DNA of 34,818 nt from Zygnema cylindricum (GCA_037447655.1 JBBHKE010000294.1:71501-106318), one strand, 5' to 3'; shown: positions 17,341 to 27,500, counted from the stretch's first letter. A program made the numbers and translations. The notes: a model not told the origin generated them from the sequence alone.

Positions 17341-18955
17341 TCTACTGGGGCGCGGCACGACGAGGACCCTGAGCTTAGCCTGGGACTTATCCGGGCTTCC
17401 TCCGTTTTTTTTTGGCTGCCTCCGGCCGAAGGAGAACTGTCAACTTTTGCTGCACATGTGGAGGGGCAGGCCCCCATTGGAGCCGGCCGGAAGGATATAT
17501 GGAATGACAGCGATTCCCTCCAATCTATCCAGAGGGGCTCTCCTCTACCCCACCTTGCCGGAAGTCAATTGTCCTGTGTTCAGAACCGAATGGCGGCTTA
17601 TGAATGGGATCGAGGCATCTTTCTCCGGAAATGGGCCGATGAGACCAGGAAAGTGGTTCCCCCTCCGGCAGATCGAGAAAACGCTCATTGTTCGGCATCA
17701 CCAGCAATGCGGGCACTTCGGACAGAAACGAACCACCTCGCTAGTCACAGGGTCGTATTGGTGGCATGGGTTGCGGGCCCAGGTCAATCGTGTGGTGCAG
17801 ACGTGCCCTTCTTGTGGCCGGGTAAAAGTAGCTTTTGACAAAAAGGGTGGGACTGAGCTTCAATCCCTCCCCATCCGGGGGATGTTTTACAGATGGTCAC
17901 TAGATCTGCTAGGACCACTTCTTACTAGCCGGAGGGGGAACCGTTTTGTTCTGGTCATGATTGAACACTTCTCTAAATGGATTGAATTGGTGGTTCTTCT
18001 CCGAAAGGAGTCCAAATCTATCGCGGACGCATTCTTGCAAAGAGTGTTGTCTCAATTTGGAACACCGGCCGAAGTTCTGACGGATCAGGGGTCAGAGTTT
18101 GCCGGAGAATTTTCTAACCTTTTGGAGAAGTGCCTGATTGACCACAAGTTGACCAGCCGAGACCACCCCCAAGCCGACGAATTGGTCGAGAGGTGCGTAC
18201 AGACCGTGAAGCAGTCACTACGGAAATATGAGGTGGAAGAGGATTTTGGGGAATGGGACACACGGGTGCCTTGGATTGCCATGGGGTACAGGTTCAGCAG
18301 GCAGGCATCTCTCCACTCCTATAGCCCTTACTTCATTCTTTTCGACAGACATCCCATCCTACCCGGGGCTACATCGGCTCAAGCGGTTGTGCTTCCGGAG
18401 ATGAACAACCGGAGGACTCTCGAGAAACTGATTGCTGACAGGGCTAAGGTCTTTCAGCGTGAAATACCTCTGGCCATGGGCAACTTACAGACTGCTCAAC
18501 ACATGGATCAACTTTGGTATTCCCAACGCCGGAGCGGCAATTATGTCCCCTGGCAACAGCGATTTGTGCCCGGGGATTTTGTGTATAGCATGCAACACAA
18601 GAAGAACACTCTGGACATTTCGGCCAGACGGGTGATTTTGAGAGTTGTGGAGGTGTCAAACAAAGGGGTTCTTACCTTGGAAGGGAAGGATGGCCGCAAA
18701 ATTAAAGAAAATCAGATCAATGTGGCCCCTTGCCATCTGCGAGGGTTAGAGGATGAACCCACTTTCCACCTCACTTACTTTGCAGACCCGCCATCATGTT
18801 CCTCTGGCTGCCATTTGTCCTCCGTACCCGACCTCTTGTTGGTGTGTGAACGCTGTCACCAGGGTTGGCATGATTGCTGCTTACCTCTGAATTGGGAGCC
18901 CCGCTCTCAACCCGCAAAACCGTGGTTTTGTGGGGACTGCGAGTTTGGCGGCTAA
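17341..18955 (+). pseudogene. Integrase (D,D35E) with C-terminal PHD finger; frameshifted near 17680
   Basis: The N-terminal zinc-binding region reads through His-His-x2-Cys-Gly-His-Phe-Gly and Cys-Pro-Ser-Cys. A +1 phase change is needed near 17675-17683, at the run in GAGAAAACG, to join the upstream part (same phase as RT) to the core. The core triad is complete: Asp in Ser-Leu-Asp-Leu-Leu-Gly-Pro (17903-17905), Asp in Leu-Thr-Asp-Gln-Gly (18083-18085) and Glu in Val-Glu-Arg (18188-18190), exactly 35 codons after the second Asp. From about 17685 to the TAA at 18953 the frame is uninterrupted. Where chromoviral integrases carry a chromodomain, this one ends in a PHD finger. It would insert the DNA copy into the genome. 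Confidence 0.9.
18797..18940 (+). other. PHD zinc finger at the integrase C-terminus
   Basis: Cys4-His-Cys3 pattern over 48 residues: Cys-x3-Cys, then Cys-Glu-Arg-Cys (x2), x4, His, x2, Cys, and finally Trp-Phe-Cys-Gly-Asp-Cys. Leu-Leu-Val before the third Cys and Gly-Trp-His before the His-Cys pair are PHD hallmarks. PHD fingers commonly bind histone H3 tails, with methylated or unmodified Lys4 as ligand; which one cannot be told from sequence alone. Its place suggests it steers integration to marked chromatin. The first pair is Cys-x3-Cys, not the usual x2. Confidence 0.85.
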
Positions 18956-18980
18956 CCTGTCTAATCCTCTTAATCATCCG

Positions 18981-19006
18981 AGACTAAGAGGGGGGGGGGG
19001 GGGGGG
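18981..19006 (+). other. Polypurine tract
   Basis: AGACTAAGA followed by 17 G, directly before the first base shared by the LTR copies (AATC at 19007). It is the plus-strand primer site. An 8-G tract also stands at the junction between the full 3' LTR and the extra LTR piece (20382-20389). Confidence 0.75.
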
Positions 19007-20381
19007 AATCGGGGGGTACCGGGTACTTTCTTTTCTCCACTCCATTCTTCATTATTATCTTTGCATATCCCTGGGGGGGGTAGGGACGAGAGATGGGCAT
19101 GGTCACAGATCCGGGGAAGCATCATTGTGGGGAGTGGATTGCAGGGTTTTCATGCACACCTCCTCGGACATCTTACCTGCACATTCCGGTTCTCAGGCAC
19201 GCTCGACAGCTTTCAAGCTCGTGTGCATTTTCGGCATTTCGGGGGCTTCATTCCACCTTGTTTGGACTCTCGCGTACGGAGAAGGGGGAGGACAGCCAGC
19301 CGGATCAGATCTTTGTATTTTTACCATGGAGCACAACGCATTTTAGTTCACCTTAAAAAGAGGTCAGACTGCGGAGTTAGTCTGGTGCAAAGGTGGCAGC
19401 TCCATTACATGGCATCCGTTCTGTGTAACTCTAGCGGAGGGGTACATTGTGGAACGGCACGTAGCCTTTAAGATTGTCTCGTAGATCTTGCTGTTAGCTG
19501 TCAGTAGGATGTTAGTTCAGGCCCTGCAAATGGGTAAAGCATTTATGACGTTGGGTCAAAGTTAGGCGGTTTCACGTCGCGTTAGAACTTTGATGCCCTT
19601 GTGTGTATTATAGGAAGACCTTCGGCCGCTAATCCAGCCGAAACCAGTCGTCTATATTTTAGCCCTGAGTGTAATACAGACTATCTTGTCTTGTGTTCGT
19701 GCGATAACGATTGCTGCCCGCTGATTGGCTTGCCACATTGCTTTGACTTTGGCACTTGCAGTAGGACAAACTCTGATTGTATAAGGCACTTGGGGCCGAA
19801 GGAGACAGGTTGCTTTTTCAGTACTGTCTCCTGAGAAAACCCTCAGAGAATTGAATCAATCTTTCTATTGGAGAACGTTTGCATTTTGTCGTTGACTCTA
19901 CTGCCATCTTTGTTTTGGATTGTCTTTTGTGGAGAACGTAGCACGGGTGGGTAGTTGGCACTATCTCCTCTTTGGGCGGTTTGGACTTTCGCTGTTTGAA
20001 ACTAAGAAGAGTCTTGTCGGATCCTTGCGGTGGAACCGGAGGGGTGAGGGAGACTCATACCTGTCTTCGGGGCCATTAGGAGAGGTTTTCTTTTGCTGAG
20101 TTTGGTCATCGTTGCACTCCGGGGTATGTGAATTCGCTTCACCATTATCATTTATTTCTATCTTTCATTCCATTCTCTGGGGCAAGGTGATATTGTTTAA
20201 TCTGAAAAGCCGATATTTGTTATTTCTATATTTCTGCGTGGGAGTTATTTGCACACCCTTGTGGTCATCTTTGGGTTTGTCCAGAGTTTTTGCGGAACGG
20301 ATCGGACGACTCTCATTTCCTTCCTATTCTTTGGAGAGTAGCTGGGAGTGTGGCATTTAGTGGGCTTCTAGCGGGATAGAA
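19007..20381 (+). repeat. 3' LTR, full length (~1,375 bp)
   Basis: It follows the polypurine tract. Its first 203 bp recur at 20390-20592, and positions 19213-20381 match the 5' LTR. Three bases (CTT, 19210-19212) link the two parts and are absent from both element ends. It carries the same TATA box (19780), self-primer (19809-19826) and hairpin as the 5' copy. It ends GGATAGAA at 20381. Short open frames in it are not conserved genes. Confidence 0.9.
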
Positions 20382-20592
20382 GGGGGGGGAATCAGGGGGT
20401 ACCGGTTACTTTCTTTTCTCCACTCCATTCTTCATTATTATCTTTGCATATCCCTAGGGGGGGTAGGGACCAGAGATGGGCATGGTCACAGATCCGGGGA
20501 AGCATCAGTGTGGGGAGTGGATTGAAGGGTTTTCATGCACACCGCCTCGGACATCTTACCTGCACATTCCGGTTCTTAGGCACGCTCGACAG
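20382..20592 (+). repeat. Extra LTR 5' piece after the 3' LTR
   Basis: G8, then 203 bp matching 19007-19209 with about 8 differences (about 4%). It ends at CTCGACAG, the point at which the 5' LTR's missing part would meet its surviving part, less three bases. The missing left piece of the 5' LTR is thus found at the far right end of the element. Confidence 0.88.
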
Positions 20593-20597
20593 TGATT
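20593..20597. repeat. Probable 5-bp target-site flank, right
   Basis: TGATT directly after the last element base; compare TGATG at 8241-8245. Confidence 0.45.
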
Positions 20598-20734
20598 GTT
20601 GGTCGAATATGTGCGAACATGATATTTTACAACCTGCTTTTATCCCATTTTGAGAGCGCATATTCTCTTGCGTGCGCAGTTACTAAAACTCATTAAATAT
20701 AAATTTTCACTTAAAAAGGTACAATTTTGTAAGG

Positions 20735-20905
20735 TGTCGACTCAGGGGAGTCTTGTCTTCACAGGGGTGAAGTTGGTCAGAGTTTTTGTCTGCCAGGGTG
20801 GCAGTTATTTTTGCTTAAACACAAAGGGGTCAGGATTATCCTAGAGGCTTCTTGGAAGCTGTCTACTCTGAGGACTTATGGAGGTCTCAGAGTTTCAAAA
20901 AGCGG
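20735..20905 (-). mobile_element. Fragment of a second gypsy family
   Basis: The plus strand here (GAGTCTTGTCTTCACAGGGG ... GATTATCCTAGAGGCTTCTT) aligns along its whole length with the minus strand of about 34645-34804, the integrase fragment at the window's right end. This is a small piece of the same family in the opposite orientation, broken by stops. It stands in AT-rich sequence just right of the retrotransposon. Confidence 0.65.
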
Positions 20906-20912
20906 GACGGAA

Positions 20913-21013
20913 TTAGCGTACACTACGCTAATAGCGATTGGCGGTGTACCGTGTCAGATTTGCGACGCTAATATGATGTCACGTACTTCCACGATACCAA
21001 AGAGTACAAAGTA
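20913..21013 (+). repeat. Copy of the 4869-5033 repeat with a TIR-family end
   Basis: It contains GCTAATAGCGATTGGCGGTG followed by TA, then GTGTCAGATTTGCGACGCTA and GATGTCACGTACTTCCACGA. The same blocks in the same order occur at 4869-5033, so this is a segmental copy of that older repeat. Confidence 0.6.
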
Positions 21014-21064
21014 CAAGAATGTTGGATTATAAAGACAGTACAAAATTTTCATTTTTTTTTGTTT

Positions 21065-21260
21065 TTTGGTTGACCGACTGTAACTGACCGTTTTTTTTTC
21101 TTGGTGAGTCAACCGACCGTAACCGCCCGACCCCCAAAACTGTTTTTTTTTCTTGGTGAGTCAACCGACCGTAACCGCCTGACCCCCAAAACTTGGCAAC
21201 CGAATCCGTTCCAGATCCGGCACGGGCGGTCGGTTAACAGTCGGTTACGATTTCGGTTGA
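21065..21260 (+). repeat. ACCGACCG-rich segment with a ~58-bp tandem duplication
   Basis: The unit beginning TTTTTTTTCTTGGTGAGTCA and running through AACCGACCGTAACCGCC is present twice in succession (about 21091-21148 and 21149-21200). Inverted GGTCGGTTAACAG-type words follow. The vocabulary is shared with 3366-3545. It is probably DNA-transposon subterminal sequence. Confidence 0.5.
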
Positions 21261-21478
21261 CTGTTTGCGACCTCTTCCGTATGTCTGTAAAGACAAAATC
21301 TCAACTTACGCTTTTGACGATTGTATACGTCGGCAATACCTCTGACGGCTGTCAACGTCTACAATTTGTGGTCGTACGTTATTTTTTGGAATCGCTTATG
21401 ACGTCGCATGCCTTAGAGTGACATTGTAGACGTACCGCCTTTGAGCCTGTGCCGTTTCACGGTTGAAGACTAGGCGCT

Positions 21479-22009
21479 TTGCCTTTGCGTCTCCTATCTA
21501 GTCGACGTGGAATGGCATTGGAATTTGAAGACCCATGCGAAAAAGAAATCCGTACTGGACGAAAACGGAGAAAACTAAACAAATTGTGTACTTTTCTTCG
21601 TCGTGTTGAACGCAAACGGACAAAACATAGCGAATTCTGTATATTACTTTGTCACTGGAAATCGTATGAAAAAATAAAAAAATTACGGCACGTGCGAATA
21701 TATGTTCCTATTTGTTTATGGAAAATACCTAGTTTTAAAACACATCGCGCATGTATTTTAAACGTAAGGTTGAAGATGACATTTTTTGTGGTGGAAGTGG
21801 GTCGAAAAACACAAGACGACAAATTTTCATACATCCTAAATTCGAGGATGACGCAAATTATACTCTACAAATTTGCGATTTCTTCGTACGTTTGCAACTT
21901 AGGCAGTACTGCGCTAAGTTTTACAAGAAAACAACAGAAAAAAAACCCTTACTTATGCACATGTGGACATACCCTTAGTTTTCACTCATGTGAATCGTCG
22001 AAAGCGTGA
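21479..22009 (+). other. Unidentified open stretch (176 codons)
   Basis: An open frame rich in Lys, Arg, Phe, Tyr and Cys, with a basic N-terminal third (Arg-Thr-Gly-Arg-Lys-Arg-Arg-Lys) and a Cys-Thr-Cys-Gly-His near the end. It is longer than most chance frames in this AT-rich sequence. However, there is no recognisable domain, an overlapping frame (21751-21978) looks equally plausible, and no start or splice context stands out. It may be the decayed remains of a transposon gene. No function is assigned. Confidence 0.2.
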
Positions 22010-22871
22010 AAATAGGTCATGCCGTACATCCGTCATCGGTGGCTAACCCTTATTGGCATTTGAAAAGCCACTACATTAAGTGCCGTCATTTCAGCCAGAA
22101 AATCTTGGCCCTCCGGCAAAAGCCTCATCTTACCGACATTAACTTTTGCAATCCAAAGGGAAACGAGACGCTTTCGTATTCCAAAAATTGTGGCGCAAAT
22201 GGCAATAACTTTGATCTACTCTGGCATAAATCTCATGACGTGAAACACAATACCTGACCCATGTCGAGTAAAATCCTTAGTACATCCAGGTTGTCTGTAC
22301 CACAACCCTCGCCGTTATTAGTGTTGATAACAGTAATACGGTCGCAACTTTTTATGGCCAAAAATCACAAAATAGAGTTAAGAACATTATTTAAGGACGT
22401 GGACTACGATATGCCACGTCTTCTTGCAGTAAATAAAGATTATTACTTCTATTTTAGCATAAACACAACAAATCTTTAAAGCTAATAACGATGAGCGACG
22501 TACGTGTTTTTGTAATATAGTACATACAAGTTGTCTCTTCTACGTGTATTTGGAAGCATAAACCTCGTTCAAAATATAATAGCCCCGTAATGTTGGTCGT
22601 ACAATTACACAATTTCTTGGCGGAACATAGGCCTAGTTTGTATCAGTTGTACAAAAATGACTCATAAAGAATGTACTGTGACGTAATATCAATACGTTTG
22701 TATTTTATAATGAAACTTTATAGTGAAACTTAATGAAAACCTCTCTTCCTCACGAATATGCCATTGTTATTTTTTGAACTTTGTCTTTAATGTCAAATTT
22801 TTGTTGTCGTGTTCAATAACACTTATTACCTTTCTAAGTAAATCATTTGGTGACACGTATATTCTTACAAA
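22010..22871. other. Gene-free interval
   Basis: Contains short open stretches without recognisable domains (22006-22257, 22261-22479) and one TIR-family-like end near 22480-22500 (GCTAATAACGATGAGCGACG). Nothing else is supported. Confidence 0.35.
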
Positions 22872-23155
22872 ATGGATCTAATGTTGATCATATTAATATT
22901 TCTTAATCTCGATGATGTTAACCAATCTGATAAGGAATGCATTGTTTTAGTGATCATGATATTTTTTATTTGAAATAACATTATGCTTGCTTGTCAACCC
23001 TTCATAAATTTGGTTATGATGATCATATTAACATTCCTCAATCTAAATGTTGTTAACCAATCTGATGAGGAATTTTATTGATTCGCGATATTTTTTATTT
23101 GAAATAACATCATGCTTACTTCTAAACCCTTCATAGGTTTGGTTGAGGGTTTTGG
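22872..23155 (+). repeat. Two degenerate tandem units of the 523-680 family
   Basis: Unit 1 (22872-23015) and unit 2 (23016-23155) both carry the AACCAATCTGA, TTTTATTTGAAATAACATYA and CCCTTCATA blocks. They match 523-680, including the terminal TTTGGTTGAGGGTTTTG in unit 2. Both have in-frame stops. Three copies in one window show a dispersed family. Confidence 0.65.
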
Positions 23156-23349
23156 TAGTGCGTTTAACATTCATGAACGACGGAGGTTCTGAGGATAATA
23201 CTACATTTTTCCTCGAAACTTACATTTTTCTATGATATTTTTTGATGCGTACGATAACGATAGGTGTATGGAACAACATCATTTCCCACGACACTTTGTA
23301 AACAATTTGGTAAAGGATTTACGACACTGTATGGACACAATCCTCTAAA

Positions 23350-23770
23350 TCAATACTGAACTGGACATGAATTAAAACCAAGCCTTAAATGGATCTAACT
23401 AGACTTGGACCTAAACTGAACTTTAACTAATCTAAAATTGAATGTAAACTGAACTTAAACTGAAACTAAGCTGAAACAAAAGTGGAACAAAATTCAAAAT
23501 GAACCAAAACCGAACCGAAACTAAACTAAAACTTAAACTAGATTGATCATGAACTTAAAATAAAACTAAACAAATATAACCCGTAAAATATATGCTATTC
23601 AAATTATGGAAATATAATGTTTTACGAATTAACAACTCTTGAAAACAAATCTTTAACTGAATTTTTGTTTAAACTAAACTCACGGGGTCTACATCGAAAC
23701 GAAACTACAATATAGTTGAAAGTGACATAAATTGATCCAAAATTGTACTGAAACTTAAAGTAAATTGATT
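23350..23770 (+). repeat. Degenerate AAACTGAAC-type repeat
   Basis: Irregular repetition of AAACTGAAC, TAAACTGAAA, AAACTAAAC and similar words over about 400 bp. It lies downstream of the 22872-23155 repeat, as the TTGCTCAG minisatellite lies downstream of the related fragment at 523-680, although the repeat units differ. Confidence 0.5.
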
Positions 23771-23917
23771 ATACATTTAAACTACAAAAGAAAAGTAGAA
23801 AAAATATCCTTTAAATTACGGAAGTATCATTTTTGACTAAGTGACACGTTGGTCGATGTGAAATCTTTGACGATTTCAACATCATATTCTAATTGAAGTG
23901 GTACAACATGAATATTT

Positions 23918-24431
23918 ATTAACGTTAATAACGCTATTTTTTTGCCCCTAAATTTTGACCGTTGAACCTTAAATAGAATTAATGCCTTTTACGTTAATAT
24001 AGATAATGTTTAATTAACATTAATTACTATAATTTCCACTGTTTTTACATAGTGTAATGTATGAAATGTGTCACTTTTTACTAAAAGTGCTCATATTTCG
24101 CACAAACGTACAAAATAACTAAATAAGTGTTATATAAGCTGTCAACACGGGAAATTGAGTGCATCGCTAACTCCTTGAACCGATATTAGCGTTAATAACG
24201 ATAATATGGTGCCCCCAAATTTTGACCCTCGAACCTAAAAATATAATTAATAACTTTAATTGATTTTTACGTTAGTACAAGTAATGTCAAATTAGCATTA
24301 ATAACTATAATTTGGAGAGTTTTAAACAATGTTGTTTACGAAATGCGTCAGTCCGTACTCAAATTGCTTGTTATTTTGTACAAAAGTATGTCAGATAAGG
24401 CGTCGAAGCGGGAAAGTGAGTGCGTCAACAC
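23918..24431 (+). repeat. Tandem duplication, period ~266 bp
   Basis: Unit 1 (from ATTAACGTTAATAACGC at 23918) and unit 2 (from ATTAGCGTTAATAACG at 24184) align throughout. Both have CCCCTAAATTTTGACC-like, TTACGTTA, and GGGAAAKTGAGTGC blocks in the same order. They have diverged considerably, so the duplication is old. A 74-codon open frame at 24329-24553 is not supported as a gene. Confidence 0.65.
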
Positions 24432-24538
24432 GAAAAAACGCACTTAGATTCCCATATGATAAAGACGACGGAAAATCACGCGAACCTGTTCTCCCAGGTT
24501 CAAATGTCGAATATGTGAACACAGTATATATTAGTGTA

Positions 24539-25038
24539 CACCGCGAATGTTAATTAGAGTAAAGAAATAATTAGAGTAAAACACGAAAAAAAAACAGAGT
24601 TAACTCTATTTTGGGTAATCAATCTTTTTCAAATTAAAAATTTACTCTAATTTATCAATAACCCTAATTTGGGCGTAAATTTGGGCGCTGAGTATATCTA
24701 CTGTAAATTAAGTAGACTTATAGAATTTGACAGAACGTATAATTTCACGTTTTATGACGTTTGCACTACGCGGTTTGTGAAAACGCAGTTACATGATAAC
24801 GACCTATATTAAATCATTATTTGTACCTTTTCACTTAATAAAATACAGTTTTGCACGGTTAGACACCGACCGTACGCCACACTATTTAAAACGACACTGT
24901 ATTAGAGTAATTAACGCTCACTCAAAAAGTACCTTAAATAATGTAAATATTAATTTGGAATAATGAACTCTATTTACGGTGATAGAGTCAAAATTTGGGG
25001 TGACGGAATTAGCGTACATAACATTACAATTCGCGGTG
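24539..25038. mobile_element. 500-bp MITE of the TA-flanked TIR family
   Basis: The left end CACCGCGAATGTTAATTAGA and the inverted right end (ending ATTCGCGGTG) are flanked by TA at 24537-24538 and 25039-25040. Inside, 24727-24891 matches 5073-5225 and 24904-25038 matches 6076-6213. It is non-coding. Confidence 0.65.
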
Positions 25039-25062
25039 TAGTGTTAGGAGTATGGTGTTAAA

Positions 25063-26632
25063 GGGTGAAGTTCCATTAGACAAAAAGTGAGGTTGTTAAC
25101 ATCAATTCGGACCTCTCCGTACTACGCCGTACCTCTTATTTTGCTTTTATCCGGAAAAAAACAGTATAGAGAATCTTGCCAATATCCTCCAAAAGTCAAG
25201 GAGTTAACAATGACCGTTGGATATTTTTTCGCGAAGCATTTGTTTGGAAAGTTTATGTGAATGGTGATGTACCTCGCGAGGTACATCACCAATTACAAAA
25301 AAAATTGAGCCACGACACGTTGGATAATGAGCATACGTGTCAAGATGGCAACCAACGGAAATCAAAAAATTGTGCACATTATATACGCATTAAAAAATCC
25401 AACGGAAGATACAAACGAATTAACATTAACGAATCTTGTAATGCACTTTTGTCACGCTATTTTTGTTAGCGCCCATTCATCACACTATTTTTGGCAACGC
25501 TCATTCGTCACGCGTAAAAACATGAACCTTAAAAAAATGAGGTGGTATCTGTAGATGTCTCATGCGTATACAACACCCGCATGAAACGGCCGAAAAATAA
25601 CGAATATACGCACGGAACAAAATTCAAAAGTTTTTCGTATGCGTAGACCGACTTTTATTCTATACTAAAAGTTTTTAAGGTAGTCTTTTATACATTGCGT
25701 ACATTTGAGTACAGCTGCCTTACATTTTATGTTCCTTTATGTATAGTCTTCATATTTTTCCGTACTTCTTATGGTTATTTATTTTTGGGTTTTTAGGGTA
25801 CATTCCCCTATATTCCGTTAAACTTCAAGACAACTTCGGTATATTTTTGTACATTTTGCGTTTAGTGGTCGTACATTTATGTACCTTATAAGGTTTTTAA
25901 AGGGGATTTTGGGGTTTTTAGGGTACATTCTTGTACATTTCCGTATATTTCATTGCAAATGCTTTAAATTTTCCGTAATTTAGGGTTTAAGGTATACATT
26001 CCGTATATTGTCATACATTTCCGTATATTTTCCGCTCATTTTCAAATTTTTTAAGGATTTTCTTTTGGTCACATTTTTCATATATTTTCTACATCTCCGT
26101 TCACTTGCGTACAACAAAAACTGTACGAAATTAACGAAAAAGTACGAAAACGACGAATATTACGCATTTTTCGTAAAAAAAATTGTAATCCGTACGAATT
26201 GGACAACTATAGACGCGCGCGGAAATGAAGCAACGTCACTTTTTTTGAGTTTTCCATACATTTTATCCGTATGAAAATTATACGCATTTTACAAAAGATT
26301 AAAAAACTAGAAAAAATAACGAAATTTTGTAGAAATGTCAAAATCCGTACGATTGAGACATCTATGGTGGTATCTCACAAGGCGTCTACAAAAAGTACAA
26401 AATTCGTGTTGCACGATGACCTGGTACGCACGTACATGGTACACAAATGAAGATTTTTGGTCGGTGTGAAAATCATCGACGATTTTTAGTATCAAATCTA
26501 TAGTTACGTGGCACCAATAATTTTAACACGTGGATTATAGACTTTGCGCAATGGAATTTCGTTCAAATTGTAGCATTTTGTAATGTTGGCCGTACAATTA
26601 CAGAATGTCCTTATGGAATGTCCTTATCACCC
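25063..26632 (-). mobile_element. Longer PIF/Harbinger-family element, inverted relative to 3730-4456
   Basis: The left terminus GGGTGAAGTTCCATTAG is identical to the short MITE's. The right terminus (TATCACCC at 26632, followed by TAA) is a diverged version. The first ~470 bp and last ~270 bp align with the two halves of 3730-4456 in reverse orientation. About 800 bp between them (25560-26360), absent from the short copy, is AT-rich with many CATTTCCGTATAT-like words and no transposase. The left flank is TAAA and the right flank TAA, so the duplication is imperfect. The 30-bp palindrome is kept at 25262-25291. Confidence 0.75.
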
Positions 26633-26639
26633 TAAATTA

Positions 26640-27150
26640 GCGTTGATTTTTGTTGTCGTAAGCCTTTTAACTCAAAATAGAATGAATAACACTACAACGT
26701 GAATCGCTATTAGCGTAATGAAATAGATAGCGTGATAAAACAATTAGCGTTACTTACTCTATTTGAGAATTTCATTTTTTAGGAAAAAAAAGTTTATTCT
26801 AATTTATCATTAACTCTAATTTGTATTTTTTTTTTGTATTAATTGTCAGCCGATAATACCTTCACTCTAACATATGTGAATGAAATCGTTGAAATCGTAC
26901 GCCGTCGCGTATTTTTGACATCCGCACGTGCGGGGTAATTTTCACGAAGTTAAATGTTAGCACAACTCCGGGAATCGCTTAGTGTGTGAACAATTATGTT
27001 ATCCGTAAGTACGAATTTGGAATTGGTTGAGGTAATCTGTTACGTCCAAAAATAACGTCGCCGGTTCGTCACCTCTCATAAAATTTACACTAATAATGTC
27101 CTTTAACTTTAATTACGTCGTTGTTCAGTGGTTTTATTAGAGTAAATTAA
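26640..27150. other. Gene-free AT-rich interval
   Basis: One TIR-family-like end lies at 26687-26717 (TACAACGTGAATCGCTATTA). No mate and no coding sequence are recognised. Confidence 0.4.
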
Positions 27151-27152
27151 CA

Positions 27153-27425
27153 TTAATATCGTGTCTTAACTCTAATAACGTTGCGTTTCAGTGGAAAAAA
27201 ATAAAAACACCACCTATTACAACTAATGTTAACTCTAATTGGGTCAATAATTAACAAAATGAACGGACAAAAAGTGGCAAATAATAGGTTCACCTTCTCA
27301 TTCCACTTGGCTAACTCGTCATCCACACAAAATCTACGGCTGTAAAAACGACGTAGATTATGTACGAACCAAACCTCAACTAAGTCTTTCCCATGACTCG
27401 TTGACCAAATTTTTATAGGAGCCAT
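27153..27425 (-). other. Unidentified open stretch (90 codons)
   Basis: An ATG-initiated minus-strand frame whose first ~45 residues have mixed, protein-like composition (Trp, His, Asp and Arg well represented). The rest is hydrophobic and low-quality. The ATG follows two to three ~30-bp tandem units (ATGGCGYWTGTGTAAA, 27426-27500). No domain is recognised. It could be a first exon or chance. Confidence 0.2.
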
Positions 27426-27500
27426 TTTTTCGATTTACACAAACGCCATATTATTTTGTTTTACACATGCGCCATATTTTTTCGTTTTACAGAGGCACTA
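27426..27500 (-). repeat. Short tandem repeat, ~30-bp unit
   Basis: GCCATATTATTTTGTTTTAC and GCCATATTTTTTCGTTTTAC on the plus strand, with a partial third unit. It lies immediately upstream of the minus-strand open stretch. Confidence 0.5.

Larger units (their letters stand above)
8246..20592 (+). mobile_element. Ty3/gypsy LTR retrotransposon encoding a DNA methyltransferase and a PHD finger
   Basis: Order: partial LTR (8246-9415), self-complementary primer-binding site (9416-9440), Gag (from 9515), protease, DNA cytosine methyltransferase, reverse transcriptase, RNase H, integrase, PHD finger (to 18955), polypurine tract (to 19006), full LTR (19007-20381), partial LTR (20382-20592). RT and RNase H before integrase is the Ty3/gypsy order. 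The LTR copies differ at roughly 4% of positions, so the insertion is moderately old. The coding region spans about 9.4 kb and most likely encoded one long polyprotein, now broken by 13 stops and several frameshifts. It is visibly more GC-rich than its AT-rich surroundings. There is no envelope-like gene. Confidence 0.93.

Noticed and set aside
19213-20592. Alternative LTR definition running from TCAAGC to CGACAG
   Set aside because: It would make the 5' LTR end in the wrong place. The polypurine tract abuts AATC at 19007 and the primer-binding site abuts GATAGAA at 9415, which fix the LTR as 19007-20381.
19007-20653. Several short open frames in the LTRs, some with homologues in the other LTR
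   Set aside because: They recur because the LTRs are duplicates. They differ in length and carry disabling changes, with no sign of coding constraint.
23350-24431. CRISPR-like or regularly spaced array
   Set aside because: Repeats are irregular or simple tandem duplications without unique spacers, and the window is eukaryotic.
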